From DASSFZ01 sp035292585 (GTDB lineage: Bacteria > Chloroflexota > Anaerolineae > Fen-1058): a stretch of DNA of 64,000 bases. Below the pieces are notes generated by a model, which saw only the letters and a program-made list of their open reading frames with translations, was not told the DNA's origin and made no database searches. The first letter of the stretch is position 1. Each line of letters begins with the position of its first letter. Location: the NCBI GenBank assembly GCA_035292585.1, contig DATDPU010000027.1:1-64000 (forward strand), in the 5' to 3' direction. Shown piece after piece: positions 16,622 to 24,433 of this stretch. Position numbers and translations under genes: made by a program.

Positions 16622-17098
16622 CTAATCCTCACTCTCAACCCTGCCCAGGTAGGCATCGCCGAACCCCTCGGCCAACCTTGCCCAGAATGCCTCGCGTAAC
16701 GCGGTCGGGTAAACCGGCAGCGCCACCGATTTCAGATCGGCCTGTGAGTACAGTCCGGCGCTCCGGATCAGGTCGGGCCGATCGAGATCGGGCTGGGTCC
16801 ACCGATCGGGCAACGCTACGGCCGGCGCCGGTTCGGCGAGGAAATAAACTTCCAGGTTGGCGCGCGCGCGCCTCCGATTGTAGAACTCGCGCAGCCAGAT
16901 CGCGCGCCCCACCTGCACATCGAGCCCGCACTCTTCGCGCGCTTCGCGGGCCGCGGCCTGCGGCAGCAGCTCGCCCCGATCAACCGCGCCGCCGGGCGGC
17001 ACCAGTGCGTTGCCCTGCCGGCTGGTGACGAGGACGATACGGCGATTGGGCGTCAAGATGATCGCGCGCGCAATCACCCGGAAGTTCTCCGCGCTCAT
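16622..17098 (-). CDS. Nudix hydrolase
   Basis: A 158-residue Nudix pyrophosphatase. The Nudix box is complete: G-A-V-D-R-G-E followed after seven residues by R-E-A-R-E-E-C-G-L, giving the metal-binding R-E-x-x-E-E core. The substrate (nucleotide, sugar-nucleotide or cofactor) cannot be predicted. GAGAGGG precedes ATG 17098. It lies 66 nt downstream of the ABC-2 permease on the same strand and may share its transcript. Confidence 0.9.
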   Translation of the reverse strand: MSAENFRVIARAIILTPNRRIVLVTSRQGNALVPPGGAVDRGELLPQAAAREAREECGLDVQVGRAIWLREFYNRRRARANLEVYFLAEPAPAVALPDRWTQPDLDRPDLIRSAGLYSQADLKSVALPVYPTALREAFWARLAEGFGDAYLGRVESED

Positions 17099-17164
17099 TT
17101 AACCCTCTCATTGAAGGCTCCGTTACCTGCTCCCTGTTTACCTGCTACCTCCGTGTAACTCCGG

Positions 17165-17974
17165 CTACACTCTCAATTCGCGCCGCTCGAACGCCCATAG
17201 CCCCGCCAGCAGAAAGACGACCGTCAGCCCCAGCAATAGCGCAACGTGGCCCCACTCCAGGCTGCCCGTCAGCGGCTTGCTCGCGGCGTAATAGTAATAC
17301 AGCGAAAGTCTCCGCACCGCGCGCAGGCTGTCGATCACCTGCGCGAAGGAATCTAAAAAGAACGAGGCGGTCAGGAGCGCCGCCGGGACGACGACCGCCA
17401 GCCCGCGCGATGGGAAGAGCGCCGACCCGAACAGCGCCAGCGCGCCCATCAGCAGCGCCAGCGGCACGCCGTTGAACGTCGCCAGGATCACGCGCCCCAC
17501 GTCGAAGGGGACATTCGCCGCCGCCAGCCCGCCGACGAAAAAGATCAGGACGATCACCGTCGCGGCCAGGGTCGCCAGCGTCACCGCCGCGAACTTCTCC
17601 AGCCCGACCCGCCAGCGCTCCACCGGCTGCGACAGCAGCAAGTCCAGCGTACCCTGGTCTTCCTCACCGGCAAACGCGCCGGAGCACGCGGCGATCGTCG
17701 CGATCGCCAACAGCAGCGGCAGATATACCAGCAGTTCGATGTCGGCCCAGCCCTGCAACGTAAACAGATCCTGATTGAAGCCGAACATCGTTGTGAAAGC
17801 AGGCGGGACCGTGTCAAGGAAGCTCTCAAGAAAACTTTGGAGCGATGCGGCGTTATCGCGCCACGCCGGGTACAGCAGGCCGACCAGCAGCGCCAGCGAT
17901 CCGACGCCCAGACCCCACCACACGATCCCGCTGCGCGAATCGCGCAACGTCTTGGCAAAGATGCTATTGAGCAT
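17165..17974 (-). CDS. ABC-2 type transporter permease
   Basis: A 269-residue membrane subunit with about six hydrophobic segments, starting at W-W-G-L-G-V-G-S-L-A-L-L and ending with a helix before the tail R-R-E-L-R-V. The segment G-E-E-D-Q-G-T-L-D-L-L-L-S-Q-P is the classic ABC-2 permease motif. ATG 17974 overlaps the end of the ATPase gene by 11 nt and has AAGGAGG upstream, so translation is probably coupled. The pair likely exports a drug, lipid or polysaccharide; the substrate is unknown. Confidence 0.92.
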   Translation of the reverse strand: MLNSIFAKTLRDSRSGIVWWGLGVGSLALLVGLLYPAWRDNAASLQSFLESFLDTVPPAFTTMFGFNQDLFTLQGWADIELLVYLPLLLAIATIAACSGAFAGEEDQGTLDLLLSQPVERWRVGLEKFAAVTLATLAATVIVLIFFVGGLAAANVPFDVGRVILATFNGVPLALLMGALALFGSALFPSRGLAVVVPAALLTASFFLDSFAQVIDSLRAVRRLSLYYYYAASKPLTGSLEWGHVALLLGLTVVFLLAGLWAFERRELRV

Positions 17975-18866
17975 GGTTGGCCTCCTTCTCATAGAAAGCC
18001 AGGAACACATCTTCCAGGTTGGCCTGGTGCGCCTCAAAGTCGATCACGTGCTGCTGCGCGGCCGTCTTGACCAGCGCGTCCATCTCGCCGGCGAGCGTGC
18101 AGGTGAGGCGGCTATTCGCGATGTGGAGATCGCGCACGCCCGGAATCGACTCGAAGGCAGCGCGCGGTACGGCGGACGCAAAACGGATTTCCACGCGGCG
18201 CAACGACTTGGCCTTGATCGCGGCAATCGACTCGACGGCGACCAGTTGCCCGGCGCGGATGATGCCGACCCGATCGCACGTCCGCTCGACTTCGGGCAAG
18301 ATGTGCGACGAGAGGAATACCGTGCGCCCTTCGGCCTTGACCTCGGCCACCAGCTGATAAAACTCCTGCTGCATCAGCGGATCGAGTCCCGTCGTCGGCT
18401 CGTCGAGGATCATCAGATCAGCCTGCGCCATGAACGCGGCGATCAAGCCGATCTTCTGCTTGTTGCCGTGCGAATACGTTCGCGTCGGCCGGGATAGGTC
18501 GGCCTGCAAGCGTTCGGCCAACCGCCGCACGAACGACCAATCCACGTTCTTGCGCAGGCCGGCCAGATAGCGCAACACCTCTTCGCCGGTCAGGTTGCCA
18601 TACAACGACCACTCGCCGGGCAGGTTGCCTACGCGCTTGCGGATCGCCAGGCTGTCGCGGTGAGCGTCCAGCCCGAAGATCGAGATCGAACCGCGCGTCG
18701 GACGGATGAAATCCATCAACAGGCGGATCGCGGTCGTCTTGCCCGCGCCGTTGGGGCCGAGGAAGCCGAACACTTCGCCCGCCGGCACGTCGAGATCAAG
18801 ATCGATCACGCCGCGCGCCTTGCCGTAGAACTTCGTCAAGTTATGCGTTTGAATCACTGCGTCCAT
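17964..18866 (-). CDS. ABC-2 transporter ATP-binding protein
   Basis: A 300-residue ATPase subunit. Walker A is G-P-N-G-A-G-K-T-T, Walker B is L-M-I-L-D-E-P-T-T-G-L-D-P, and the switch is L-S-S-H. The signature segment is degenerate (Y-S-H-G-N-K-Q-K-I-G), a variant seen in many ABC-2 ATPases. A ~90-residue C-terminal extension follows, as in drug and daunorubicin-type exporters. ATG 18866 has AAGGAGG at the right distance. It lies 33 nt after the acetyltransferase gene and overlaps the permease. Confidence 0.93.
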   Translation of the reverse strand: MDAVIQTHNLTKFYGKARGVIDLDLDVPAGEVFGFLGPNGAGKTTAIRLLMDFIRPTRGSISIFGLDAHRDSLAIRKRVGNLPGEWSLYGNLTGEEVLRYLAGLRKNVDWSFVRRLAERLQADLSRPTRTYSHGNKQKIGLIAAFMAQADLMILDEPTTGLDPLMQQEFYQLVAEVKAEGRTVFLSSHILPEVERTCDRVGIIRAGQLVAVESIAAIKAKSLRRVEIRFASAVPRAAFESIPGVRDLHIANSRLTCTLAGEMDALVKTAAQQHVIDFEAHQANLEDVFLAFYEKEANHAQ

Positions 18867-18899
18867 CGTAGCCTCCTTGCCCGCCCCCACCGCACGCCG

Positions 18900-19343
18900 C
18901 TACCGCCGCTCCTTCGCCATCAGGTAACCATCCGCGTCGCCGTAATAGCGCGGCAGTTCGCCAACGATCGCATAGCCCAGCTTGCGATACAACTGGATCG
19001 CCGCCGTATTGTGCTGGCGCACTTGCAACTCAAAGCGCGGCAGATCGAACTGCGCCTCACACGCACGCAACAGTTGCTCGCCGATGCCGCACCTGCGCCA
19101 GCCGGGGTCGACGGCGAGCGTGACGATATTGACATAGCCCCGCCGCCGACGGGGATCGCCCGCTACCAGCCCGACGCAGGCATGATCGACCTGCGCCTTG
19201 AGCGTCACGCCACCGGGCCAAATGCACAAGCTGAGATACGTGATCCAACCGAATCGATCACCGGGTGGAAAACAACGCCGATCCAGTCGTACGAGCGCCG
19301 GCACGTCACGCCAGTTGGCTCGCACGATCGCTGCCTGCGACAT
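18900..19343 (-). CDS. GNAT-family N-acetyltransferase (RimI-like)
   Basis: A 147-residue acetyl-CoA-dependent acyltransferase. Motif A reads V-N-I-V-T-L-A-V-D-P-G-W-R-R-C-G-I-G, with the Q/R-x-x-G-x-G/A-type pyrophosphate loop. The tail has N-T-A-A-I-Q-L-Y-R-K-L-G-Y, typical of RimI-like enzymes. The substrate is unknown. It is the first gene of a run with the ABC-2 ATPase and permease. Confidence 0.85.
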   Translation of the reverse strand: MSQAAIVRANWRDVPALVRLDRRCFPPGDRFGWITYLSLCIWPGGVTLKAQVDHACVGLVAGDPRRRRGYVNIVTLAVDPGWRRCGIGEQLLRACEAQFDLPRFELQVRQHNTAAIQLYRKLGYAIVGELPRYYGDADGYLMAKERR

Positions 19344-19383
19344 CGGGCCTTGCTAGTGCTCTGCCACAGTGATTTTGATGGGC

Positions 19384-19432
19384 GTAGCGTAGGGCCTCGT
19401 GCCCGTCAGACGCCCACAAGGGGCTAAGCTAC
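19384..19432. repeat. Dispersed 'TAGCNTAGGGCC' inverted-repeat element, short copy
   Basis: Begins TAGCGTAGGGCCTCGTGCCC and ends AAGGGGCTAAGCTA. The ends are inverted, and the element matches longer copies at 22330-22400 and 59935-60008. Confidence 0.7.
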
Positions 19433-19463
19433 ATTTTCCAACACGAACTTGCTAAAGCGCAGA

Positions 19464-19491
19464 GGTCGGAAGCTGGTCTCAGCTTCCGACC
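19464..19491. terminator. Hairpin downstream of the slipin gene
   Basis: Perfect arms GGTCGGAAGCTG / CAGCTTCCGACC with a 4-nt loop, 30 nt after the slipin stop. No clear T run follows, so it may be a transcript-end stem-loop rather than a classical terminator. Confidence 0.5.
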
Positions 19492-19520
19492 CCATACCGC
19501 GCCAGCGGCGCCGCGCAAAG

Positions 19521-20426
19521 CTACTTGCTCATCGAGTCTTCGGTCATCCCGATGAGCGGCCGCATCAAGCTGGTGAACTCCATCGGGAAGATGAATTTGG
19601 TCGAGGGGCTGGCGCCGATCGACTTGAGCGCGTCGAGATACTGCAACGCCATCGTCTTCGCATCAACCGTCTTGGCAACCTCGTAAATCCGATCGAGCGC
19701 GACCGCGAACCCTTCCGCGAACAGCGCCTGCGCGGCGCGCTGGCCTTCGGCCTCCAAAATCGCCGCCTGCTTCTTGCCTTCGGCGGCCAGGATCGCCGCC
19801 TGCTTCTGGCCCTCGGCCACCGTCACGGCCGCCTCGCGGTTCCCCAACGCCTCGGTCACCACCGCGCGGCGGCTGCGCTCGGCGCTCATCTGGCGCGTCA
19901 TCGCATCCTGCACTTCGCGCGGCGGGACGATCTCGCGGATTTCCACCGCCGTCACCTTCACGCCCCAGCGCTCGGTCACCTCGTCGAGCTTGGCCCGCAG
20001 CACCTGGTTGATGTGTTCGCGCTGCGCCAGCACATCATCCAGCGCGATGTCGCCGATCACGGCGCGCAGCGTCGTCGTGGCGATGCCCAGCGCCGCCTGC
20101 CGGAAGTTGTTGACTTCCAGCACGCTTTTCACCGAATCGACCACCTGCCAGTAAATCAGGAAGTCAATGCCGATCGGCGCGTTGTCTTTGGTGATATTGG
20201 TTTGGTGCGGAACCTCGCGCACTTCCTCGCGCAGGTCCACGCTGATCGCGCGATCGATCCCGAAGGGATACAGCAGAACGACGCCCGGCCCGCGCGCGCC
20301 GATACACCGACCCAACCGGAACACCACCAAACGCTGGAACTGCGGCACAATCCGGATCATGCTGCTGAGCAAGCCGAGCAGCACCACCAACACGGCGACG
20401 ATAATCACCAGCCCTAGTCCTTCCAT
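19521..20426 (-). CDS. SPFH/Band-7 slipin (stomatin-like protein)
   Basis: A 301-residue membrane scaffold protein. One N-terminal helix (residues ~5-28) anchors it. The SPFH domain (~30-190) contains Q-R-L-V-V-F-R-L-G-R, A-P-I-G-I-D-F-L-I-Y-W-Q-V and V-E-I-R-E-I-V-P-P-R-E-V-Q-D-A-M. An Ala/Glu-rich coiled coil with K-Q-A-A-I-L-A-A-E-G repeats follows. The C-terminal segment T-K-F-I-F-P-M-E-F is typical of prokaryotic slipins. It lies 33 nt after nfeD in the same direction, the canonical NfeD-slipin pair. The likely role is organising membrane microdomains or controlling membrane proteolysis. Confidence 0.93.
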   Translation of the reverse strand: MEGLGLVIIVAVLVVLLGLLSSMIRIVPQFQRLVVFRLGRCIGARGPGVVLLYPFGIDRAISVDLREEVREVPHQTNITKDNAPIGIDFLIYWQVVDSVKSVLEVNNFRQAALGIATTTLRAVIGDIALDDVLAQREHINQVLRAKLDEVTERWGVKVTAVEIREIVPPREVQDAMTRQMSAERSRRAVVTEALGNREAAVTVAEGQKQAAILAAEGKKQAAILEAEGQRAAQALFAEGFAVALDRIYEVAKTVDAKTMALQYLDALKSIGASPSTKFIFPMEFTSLMRPLIGMTEDSMSK

Positions 20427-20459
20427 TGAGACCTCCTTATGAATTTGGGCATTACCGGA

Positions 20460-21119
20460 TTACAGGGTCTGCGTCGAGCTCGACGCAGGCGATTTCGACG
20501 ACGCGCGCGCCACCCGCAGCGTCAGACCTTCGCGGCGCAAGATGACCACTTCCGCGCCCGATTCGAGCGGCTCATCCGCCTCGGCGGTCCACAACTGACC
20601 GGAGACTTGCACCGTGCCGGTCTCACCGGGGACGATCGCTTTGCGCACCTGGCCGCGATCGCCTTCGACATTCAACACGGCCAGGTCTACATTGCGGTGG
20701 CGCAACGAATTGACCAGCGCGTGCAATACGATCCCGGCCAGACCGGCCGAAGCCAGGGTGACGCCCGCGATCAACCAGCCCGACACACCCTCGACATTCT
20801 CGCGCGCCGGGAACAGCAGCAACGACCCGAACAGCAGCGCCAGCACACCACCGATCGTCAGCACGCCGTGGCTGGCCGCAAAGACATCGACGGCGAATAG
20901 CGCAAAGGCGAGAACGATCAGCAGGATGCCGGCGAAGTTCACCGTCAGGTTGAACAGGCCGATGGCCGCCGCCACCAGTGCGATCGCCGCCGTCACCTCG
21001 GCAAAGCCCGTGCCCGGCGTCGTCACCGCGATCACCAGCATCCACAGGCCCACGATCATCAAAATATAGGCCACGTTCGGATTCTTTAGAAACTCGAAGA
21101 TTTGCTGACCCACGTCCAT
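20460..21119 (-). CDS. NfeD-family membrane protein (short form)
   Basis: A 219-residue partner of the slipin. Four hydrophobic segments occupy about residues 18-135, including I-G-G-V-L-A-L-L-F-G-S-L-L-L-F. The C-terminal ~65 residues form an OB-fold (G-E-T-G-T-V-Q-V-S-G-Q-L-W-T-A-E-A, G-A-E-V-V-I-L-R-R-E-G-L-T-L). It lacks the ClpP-like serine-protease domain of long NfeD proteins. AGGAGG lies just before ATG 21119. Confidence 0.9.
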   Translation of the reverse strand: MDVGQQIFEFLKNPNVAYILMIVGLWMLVIAVTTPGTGFAEVTAAIALVAAAIGLFNLTVNFAGILLIVLAFALFAVDVFAASHGVLTIGGVLALLFGSLLLFPARENVEGVSGWLIAGVTLASAGLAGIVLHALVNSLRHRNVDLAVLNVEGDRGQVRKAIVPGETGTVQVSGQLWTAEADEPLESGAEVVILRREGLTLRVARASSKSPASSSTQTL

Positions 21120-21469
21120 CGCAACCTCCTGCTAGCACGGCCAGAGGCTCAACCACGGACACCTGCGCTTGCACTGCGCACAAGCGCGGTGCAAGTGTGA
21201 CACAGGATTTCACGGATTTTAGGAAAAATCAGTGTCAGCCGTGTTATCCATGCGATCCGTGGTGAAGACCGCCGCGCTGCTCGACGAGAGCATCGATCGC
21301 CCCCGGCCCCGACCTTCCCAGACGACTCGCTCGCCCGGCGCTAGATAACGTGTTATCGCATCCGTTGCATCAAACATGGTTTCTTTCGCTGATGAGAGAA
21401 TCAGTAACCAGTTAGCAGTGAACAGTAAGGAGCAAAGGCCATCACGGGTCACTGTTTACTGCCGACTGC
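21120..21469. other. 350-bp spacer with repeats and a possible gene relic
   Basis: Contains an inverted-repeat word GCAGTGAACAGTAA / TCACTGTTTACTGC (about 21413-21466) and ATCCGTG-type repeats (21210-21260). A short minus-strand frame ends near 21377 that reads like the start of a protein (see next entry). No intact gene is supported. Confidence 0.5.
21219..21377 (-). pseudogene. Possible remnant of a small membrane or PH-domain-type protein
   Basis: From ATG 21377 a 52-codon frame reads R-Y-L-A-P-G-E-R-V-V-W-E-G-R-G-R, which resembles the opening of bacterial PH-domain membrane proteins. It then runs into dispersed-repeat sequence (T-D-R-M-D-N-T-A-D-T-D-F-S) and stops. No Shine-Dalgarno site is seen. 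I read it as a truncated relic, with low confidence. Confidence 0.3.
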
Positions 21470-22288
21470 TCACTGCTTATACTGATACACCTCGTCCATC
21501 GCCGTGACGACATCGTGCAGGCTCTTGATCTCCTCGGCGATGTCTTCGCGCAGGCGTTGCGCGCGCCCGCTATCGATGTCCCGCACGCCGATCAGCAACA
21601 TCTGCGAGTAGATCGTGCCGAGCGCGGTGAGCGTGTTATCCATCTGGAGCCTGGCTCGCACCATCGTTTCTTGCAAGTTCTTGAGCGACTCCCACTGCGC
21701 GCGCTTGGCGTCGTACATGTCCTGCATCTGGCGGCGTAAGCGCTCGTCGGTGACCGTCTTCAGCCGTTGTTCGTAAGTCGTCAACACGGACGGAACCGCC
21801 TGCACGTCCTGCTGAATCGTTCGGTCTGACTGGAAAGCATCCAGCCGCTGCGCCAGCGAGTAGATATTCTCCAGCCACTCGTCGATCTCGCGCGCCGTCT
21901 CGGCCAGGTTATCGCGCAACAGCCCCTGGCGGGCGCGGCCGACCGCCGCCTCGATCTGAGCCCGGTATTCCAGCGCTTTCTGAATACAACGGCGCGACTC
22001 CACATCCTTGATCGCCGACACATCGAACTTGCTGCGCAGCATCTCGGCTACCACTCGTGCGCCGGTCTTCGGGTTGGCGAACACCGCAATCGAAATAATC
22101 ACCCAGGCAGCCGCACCGGCAATCCACCAATACCAGGGTTGCCAGCCGGCGACGGGATTAGGCAGCAGCACGCTGAGCACAACCGCTAAGGCCAGCGCCG
22201 CCGCGCCGCGCCCGTCGAGCAGTGCATTGGCCAGCATGGCGCCTAACGCGCGTTCACGCACAGGAGATGAAGAGGAATCCGTCGGCAT
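21470..22288 (-). CDS. Coiled-coil membrane protein of unknown function next to pspA
   Basis: A 272-residue protein I cannot assign to a named family. Residues ~28-44 and ~52-70 are two membrane helices (A-A-A-L-A-L-A-V-V-L-S-V-L-L-P; W-W-I-A-G-A-A-A-W-V-I-I-S). The remaining ~200 residues are helical and charged, with heptad-like Leu spacing, suggesting a cytoplasmic coiled coil. ATG 22288 follows GGGAGAAG, and a good promoter lies at 22445-22417. It sits between the NfeD-slipin pair and pspA, so a role in membrane maintenance is plausible but is inference only. Confidence 0.8.
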   Translation of the reverse strand: MPTDSSSSPVRERALGAMLANALLDGRGAAALALAVVLSVLLPNPVAGWQPWYWWIAGAAAWVIISIAVFANPKTGARVVAEMLRSKFDVSAIKDVESRRCIQKALEYRAQIEAAVGRARQGLLRDNLAETAREIDEWLENIYSLAQRLDAFQSDRTIQQDVQAVPSVLTTYEQRLKTVTDERLRRQMQDMYDAKRAQWESLKNLQETMVRARLQMDNTLTALGTIYSQMLLIGVRDIDSGRAQRLREDIAEEIKSLHDVVTAMDEVYQYKQ

Positions 22289-22329
22289 AGCTTCTCCCGA
22301 CTTATCGCAGATCGCTTATGGCATGGATG

Positions 22330-22400
22330 GTAGCATAGCCCCCTGCTTGCGCCCCCGTGCGGGGTCGTGGGCGTGCAACGGGCGCGCGGCCCTATGCTAC
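22330..22400. repeat. Dispersed 'TAGCNTAG' inverted-repeat element, long copy
   Basis: Starts GTAGCATAGCCCCCTGCTTG and ends GCGGCCCTATGCTAC, so the ends are inverted. A near match occurs at 59935-60008 and a shorter one at 19384-19432. Here it lies in the predicted 5' leader of the coiled-coil membrane protein gene. Confidence 0.8.
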
Positions 22401-22416
22401 GTCGCGCTTCACGCCA

Positions 22417-22445
22417 AGTATAACCTAACTCCATCGAGACACCAA
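22417..22445 (-). promoter_or_regulatory. Promoter of the coiled-coil membrane protein gene
   Basis: Minus strand: -35 TTGGTG (22445-22440), 17-nt spacer, -10 TATACT (22422-22417). It lies between the pspA terminator and the dispersed repeat, giving a ~120-nt leader. Confidence 0.65.
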
Positions 22446-22452
22446 TCACGCA

Positions 22453-22500
22453 TCAAAAAAGGCGGCGCCACCCTCCTCTGGTATCGGCCCCGCCTTTTGG
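22453..22500 (-). terminator. Rho-independent terminator of pspA
   Basis: Minus-strand stem AAAAGGCGGGGCC / GGCGCCGCCTTTT with mismatches in the inner part, followed by a run of T's and GATG. It lies 28 nt after the pspA stop. Confidence 0.85.
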
Positions 22501-22527
22501 ATGCATCCTCAGGTGGCTTATCGCGCG

Positions 22528-23205
22528 TCAGCCCAACCCCAGCCGCTTCTTGCGCTCCGACAGCTGGTTGTCCAGCGACGCCTTCTCCAGCACATCGTCC
22601 ATTTGCTCGTCGAGCCGGCTGGATAACATCTCGCTCTTCGCCTGCGCCTTGTCCAAGCGCGCCCGGATCGATTCCCCGACGCGGGCGATATCGGCATCGC
22701 CCGCGCCCACGATATCGTCGAGCGATTTGATCGTCTTGATCGTGAGCTCTTTGCTCTTCGCCAGCTCCAGCAGCGCCAGCAGCTCTTCGCGCTCCTGCTT
22801 GGTGGTGGTGAGCTTGGCCTCCAGCTTGAGTTTGGCGTTCATCAGGTTCTGGTATTCAACCTGCTGGCGCTCAAACTGCTGCTGGTATTGATCGGCCAGG
22901 CGCTGGGTCGTGTTGAGCTTGGCCTGGGCCGCCGAGGCGAGGTCGTCGCGTTTCTGCGTGAGCAGGGTATCGATGTCGCTATCCAGTTTGGCGGCCTGCG
23001 TCGCATACTCATCGTACTTGCGCTTCAGCGTCTTGACCTCGCCGCCCACCGTCGCCGCCGCATCTTCCAAGGCTTCCAGATTATTCTCCGCCTGGCGGAT
23101 GTACTCATCCATCACGGCCACGGAGTTCGCCTTGAGCGCAGCATCGACCAGCGCGTGCAGGTTCGCCGAGATCAACGTCCCAACCTTCTCCAGCAAGGAT
23201 GCCAT
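22528..23205 (-). CDS. pspA: PspA/IM30-family membrane-remodelling protein
   Basis: A 225-residue ESCRT-III-like protein that binds and repairs the cytoplasmic membrane. The sequence is almost wholly helical: an amphipathic N-terminus (M-A-S-L-L-E-K-V-G-T-L-I-S-A-N-L), then the D-E-Y-I-R-Q-A-E-N-N-L-E-A-L family segment, long coiled coils (about 45-150), and a C-terminal helix. The length fits the family (~220). ATG 23205 follows AGGAGG; an upstream in-frame stretch lacks a ribosome-binding site. It has its own terminator. The slipin-NfeD pair nearby is a known kind of genomic companion. Confidence 0.92.
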   Translation of the reverse strand: MASLLEKVGTLISANLHALVDAALKANSVAVMDEYIRQAENNLEALEDAAATVGGEVKTLKRKYDEYATQAAKLDSDIDTLLTQKRDDLASAAQAKLNTTQRLADQYQQQFERQQVEYQNLMNAKLKLEAKLTTTKQEREELLALLELAKSKELTIKTIKSLDDIVGAGDADIARVGESIRARLDKAQAKSEMLSSRLDEQMDDVLEKASLDNQLSERKKRLGLG

Positions 23206-23312
23206 TGTCTTTTTCCTCCTAAGCTTTCTCTGGTGAAATCGCGCCCCAGCGTAGCACGCGGCTCCAGGGCCTGCTTGACGCGCGTCCGACACTCGTCTGA
23301 CAGCCCGATCGA

Positions 23313-24425
23313 TCACGGCTCGTCTTCGAGTCGCGGCAGCCAGATGCAGAAGGTGCTCCCTTGGCCGACCCGGCTCGTCGCCTCCACGCGACCGCCGTGC
23401 AACTCGACGACGCCTTTGACGATCGCCAGGCCCACGCCTGAGCCTTGCTGCTCGTGCGTTTCACGATCGATCTGTTGGAACGGTTCAAACACCTGGGGCA
23501 GATCCGCTTCGGCGATACCGATCCCCTCGTCGCTCACGCAGATCAGCACCCCCCCGTCGCGCGGCGCGGCCGACACGTGCACGTAGCCCGGCTTGCCTAG
23601 CATGAACTTGATCGCATTATCGAGCAAGCGCGAGAGGGCATCTTCGATGTAGCCGGCGTGGATCACCATCGCCGGCAGGTCGGCCGTCACTTCCGAGGTA
23701 AGGGTCACTTTGTGCGCCGCCGCCTTTTCGGCGTAACGCGCCAGTGCGCGCTGCACCAACGCCGCCCATTCCGAGAAGTGATCGCGCTGGAAAGCATACG
23801 CCGTTTGCGCTTCGCCCGCTTCCAACGCTACCAGGAACAGGAAGTCCTCGACCAGCCGGCTCAACCGGGCGCTGCCGCTTTGCAGACGCTTGAGAAACTG
23901 CTGCAACTGCTCCGGCGATAGATCCTGTTCTTGCAGCAGATCGGAGTAGCCGGTGATGTAAGTCAGGGGCGTGCGGAACTCGTGGCTCAACGTATTCAGA
24001 ATCCGATTCTTCAACGTAGCCAGCTCCGAGAGCGATACCGCTTTCAACGCCTGGGCGCGCGCCAGGCGCGCGCGCACCGCCACCAACAAATCTTCCCAGT
24101 CAAACGGCTTCACCAGGTAATCTTCCGCGCCCATCGTCTTGCCCAAACGAATATCGGACTTTTGCCCCTTCGCCGTCAGAAAGATGAACGGGATGGAGAG
24201 CCAGTTCGGGTTCGCGCGAACCTGGTTAAACAAATCGTACCCGTCCATTTCAGGCATCATGATATCCGAAACGATCAGATCGGGCTGGCGCTCGATGATC
24301 AACGTGAGCGCTTCGCGCCCGTGGTGCGCCACGCGCACATCGTAGCCGGCCAGCTCCAACACATCGCTGATCCCGCCGGCCATCGCGATATCATCTTCGA
24401 CCACGAGAATACACTGTGACGGCAT
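23313..24425 (-). CDS. Hybrid response regulator-histidine kinase
   Basis: A 370-residue soluble signalling protein. Residues ~5-120 are a receiver domain with acidic pocket V-E-D-D, phosphoacceptor in V-S-D-I-M-M-P-E-M-D-G, and K in L-V-K-P-F. HisKA follows (L-S-H-E-F-R-T-P-L-T-Y-I) and then the HATPase domain with D-N-A-I-K-F, D-E-G-I-G-I and G-S-G-V-G-L-A-I-V. ATG 24425 has TAGGAGG overlapping the stop of the 11-GAF kinase gene, so the two are almost certainly co-translated. It probably receives phosphoryl groups from the upstream kinase; the output is unknown because no DNA-binding domain is present. Confidence 0.93.
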   Translation of the reverse strand: MPSQCILVVEDDIAMAGGISDVLELAGYDVRVAHHGREALTLIIERQPDLIVSDIMMPEMDGYDLFNQVRANPNWLSIPFIFLTAKGQKSDIRLGKTMGAEDYLVKPFDWEDLLVAVRARLARAQALKAVSLSELATLKNRILNTLSHEFRTPLTYITGYSDLLQEQDLSPEQLQQFLKRLQSGSARLSRLVEDFLFLVALEAGEAQTAYAFQRDHFSEWAALVQRALARYAEKAAAHKVTLTSEVTADLPAMVIHAGYIEDALSRLLDNAIKFMLGKPGYVHVSAAPRDGGVLICVSDEGIGIAEADLPQVFEPFQQIDRETHEQQGSGVGLAIVKGVVELHGGRVEATSRVGQGSTFCIWLPRLEDEP

Positions 24426-24433
24426 GTTGCCTC

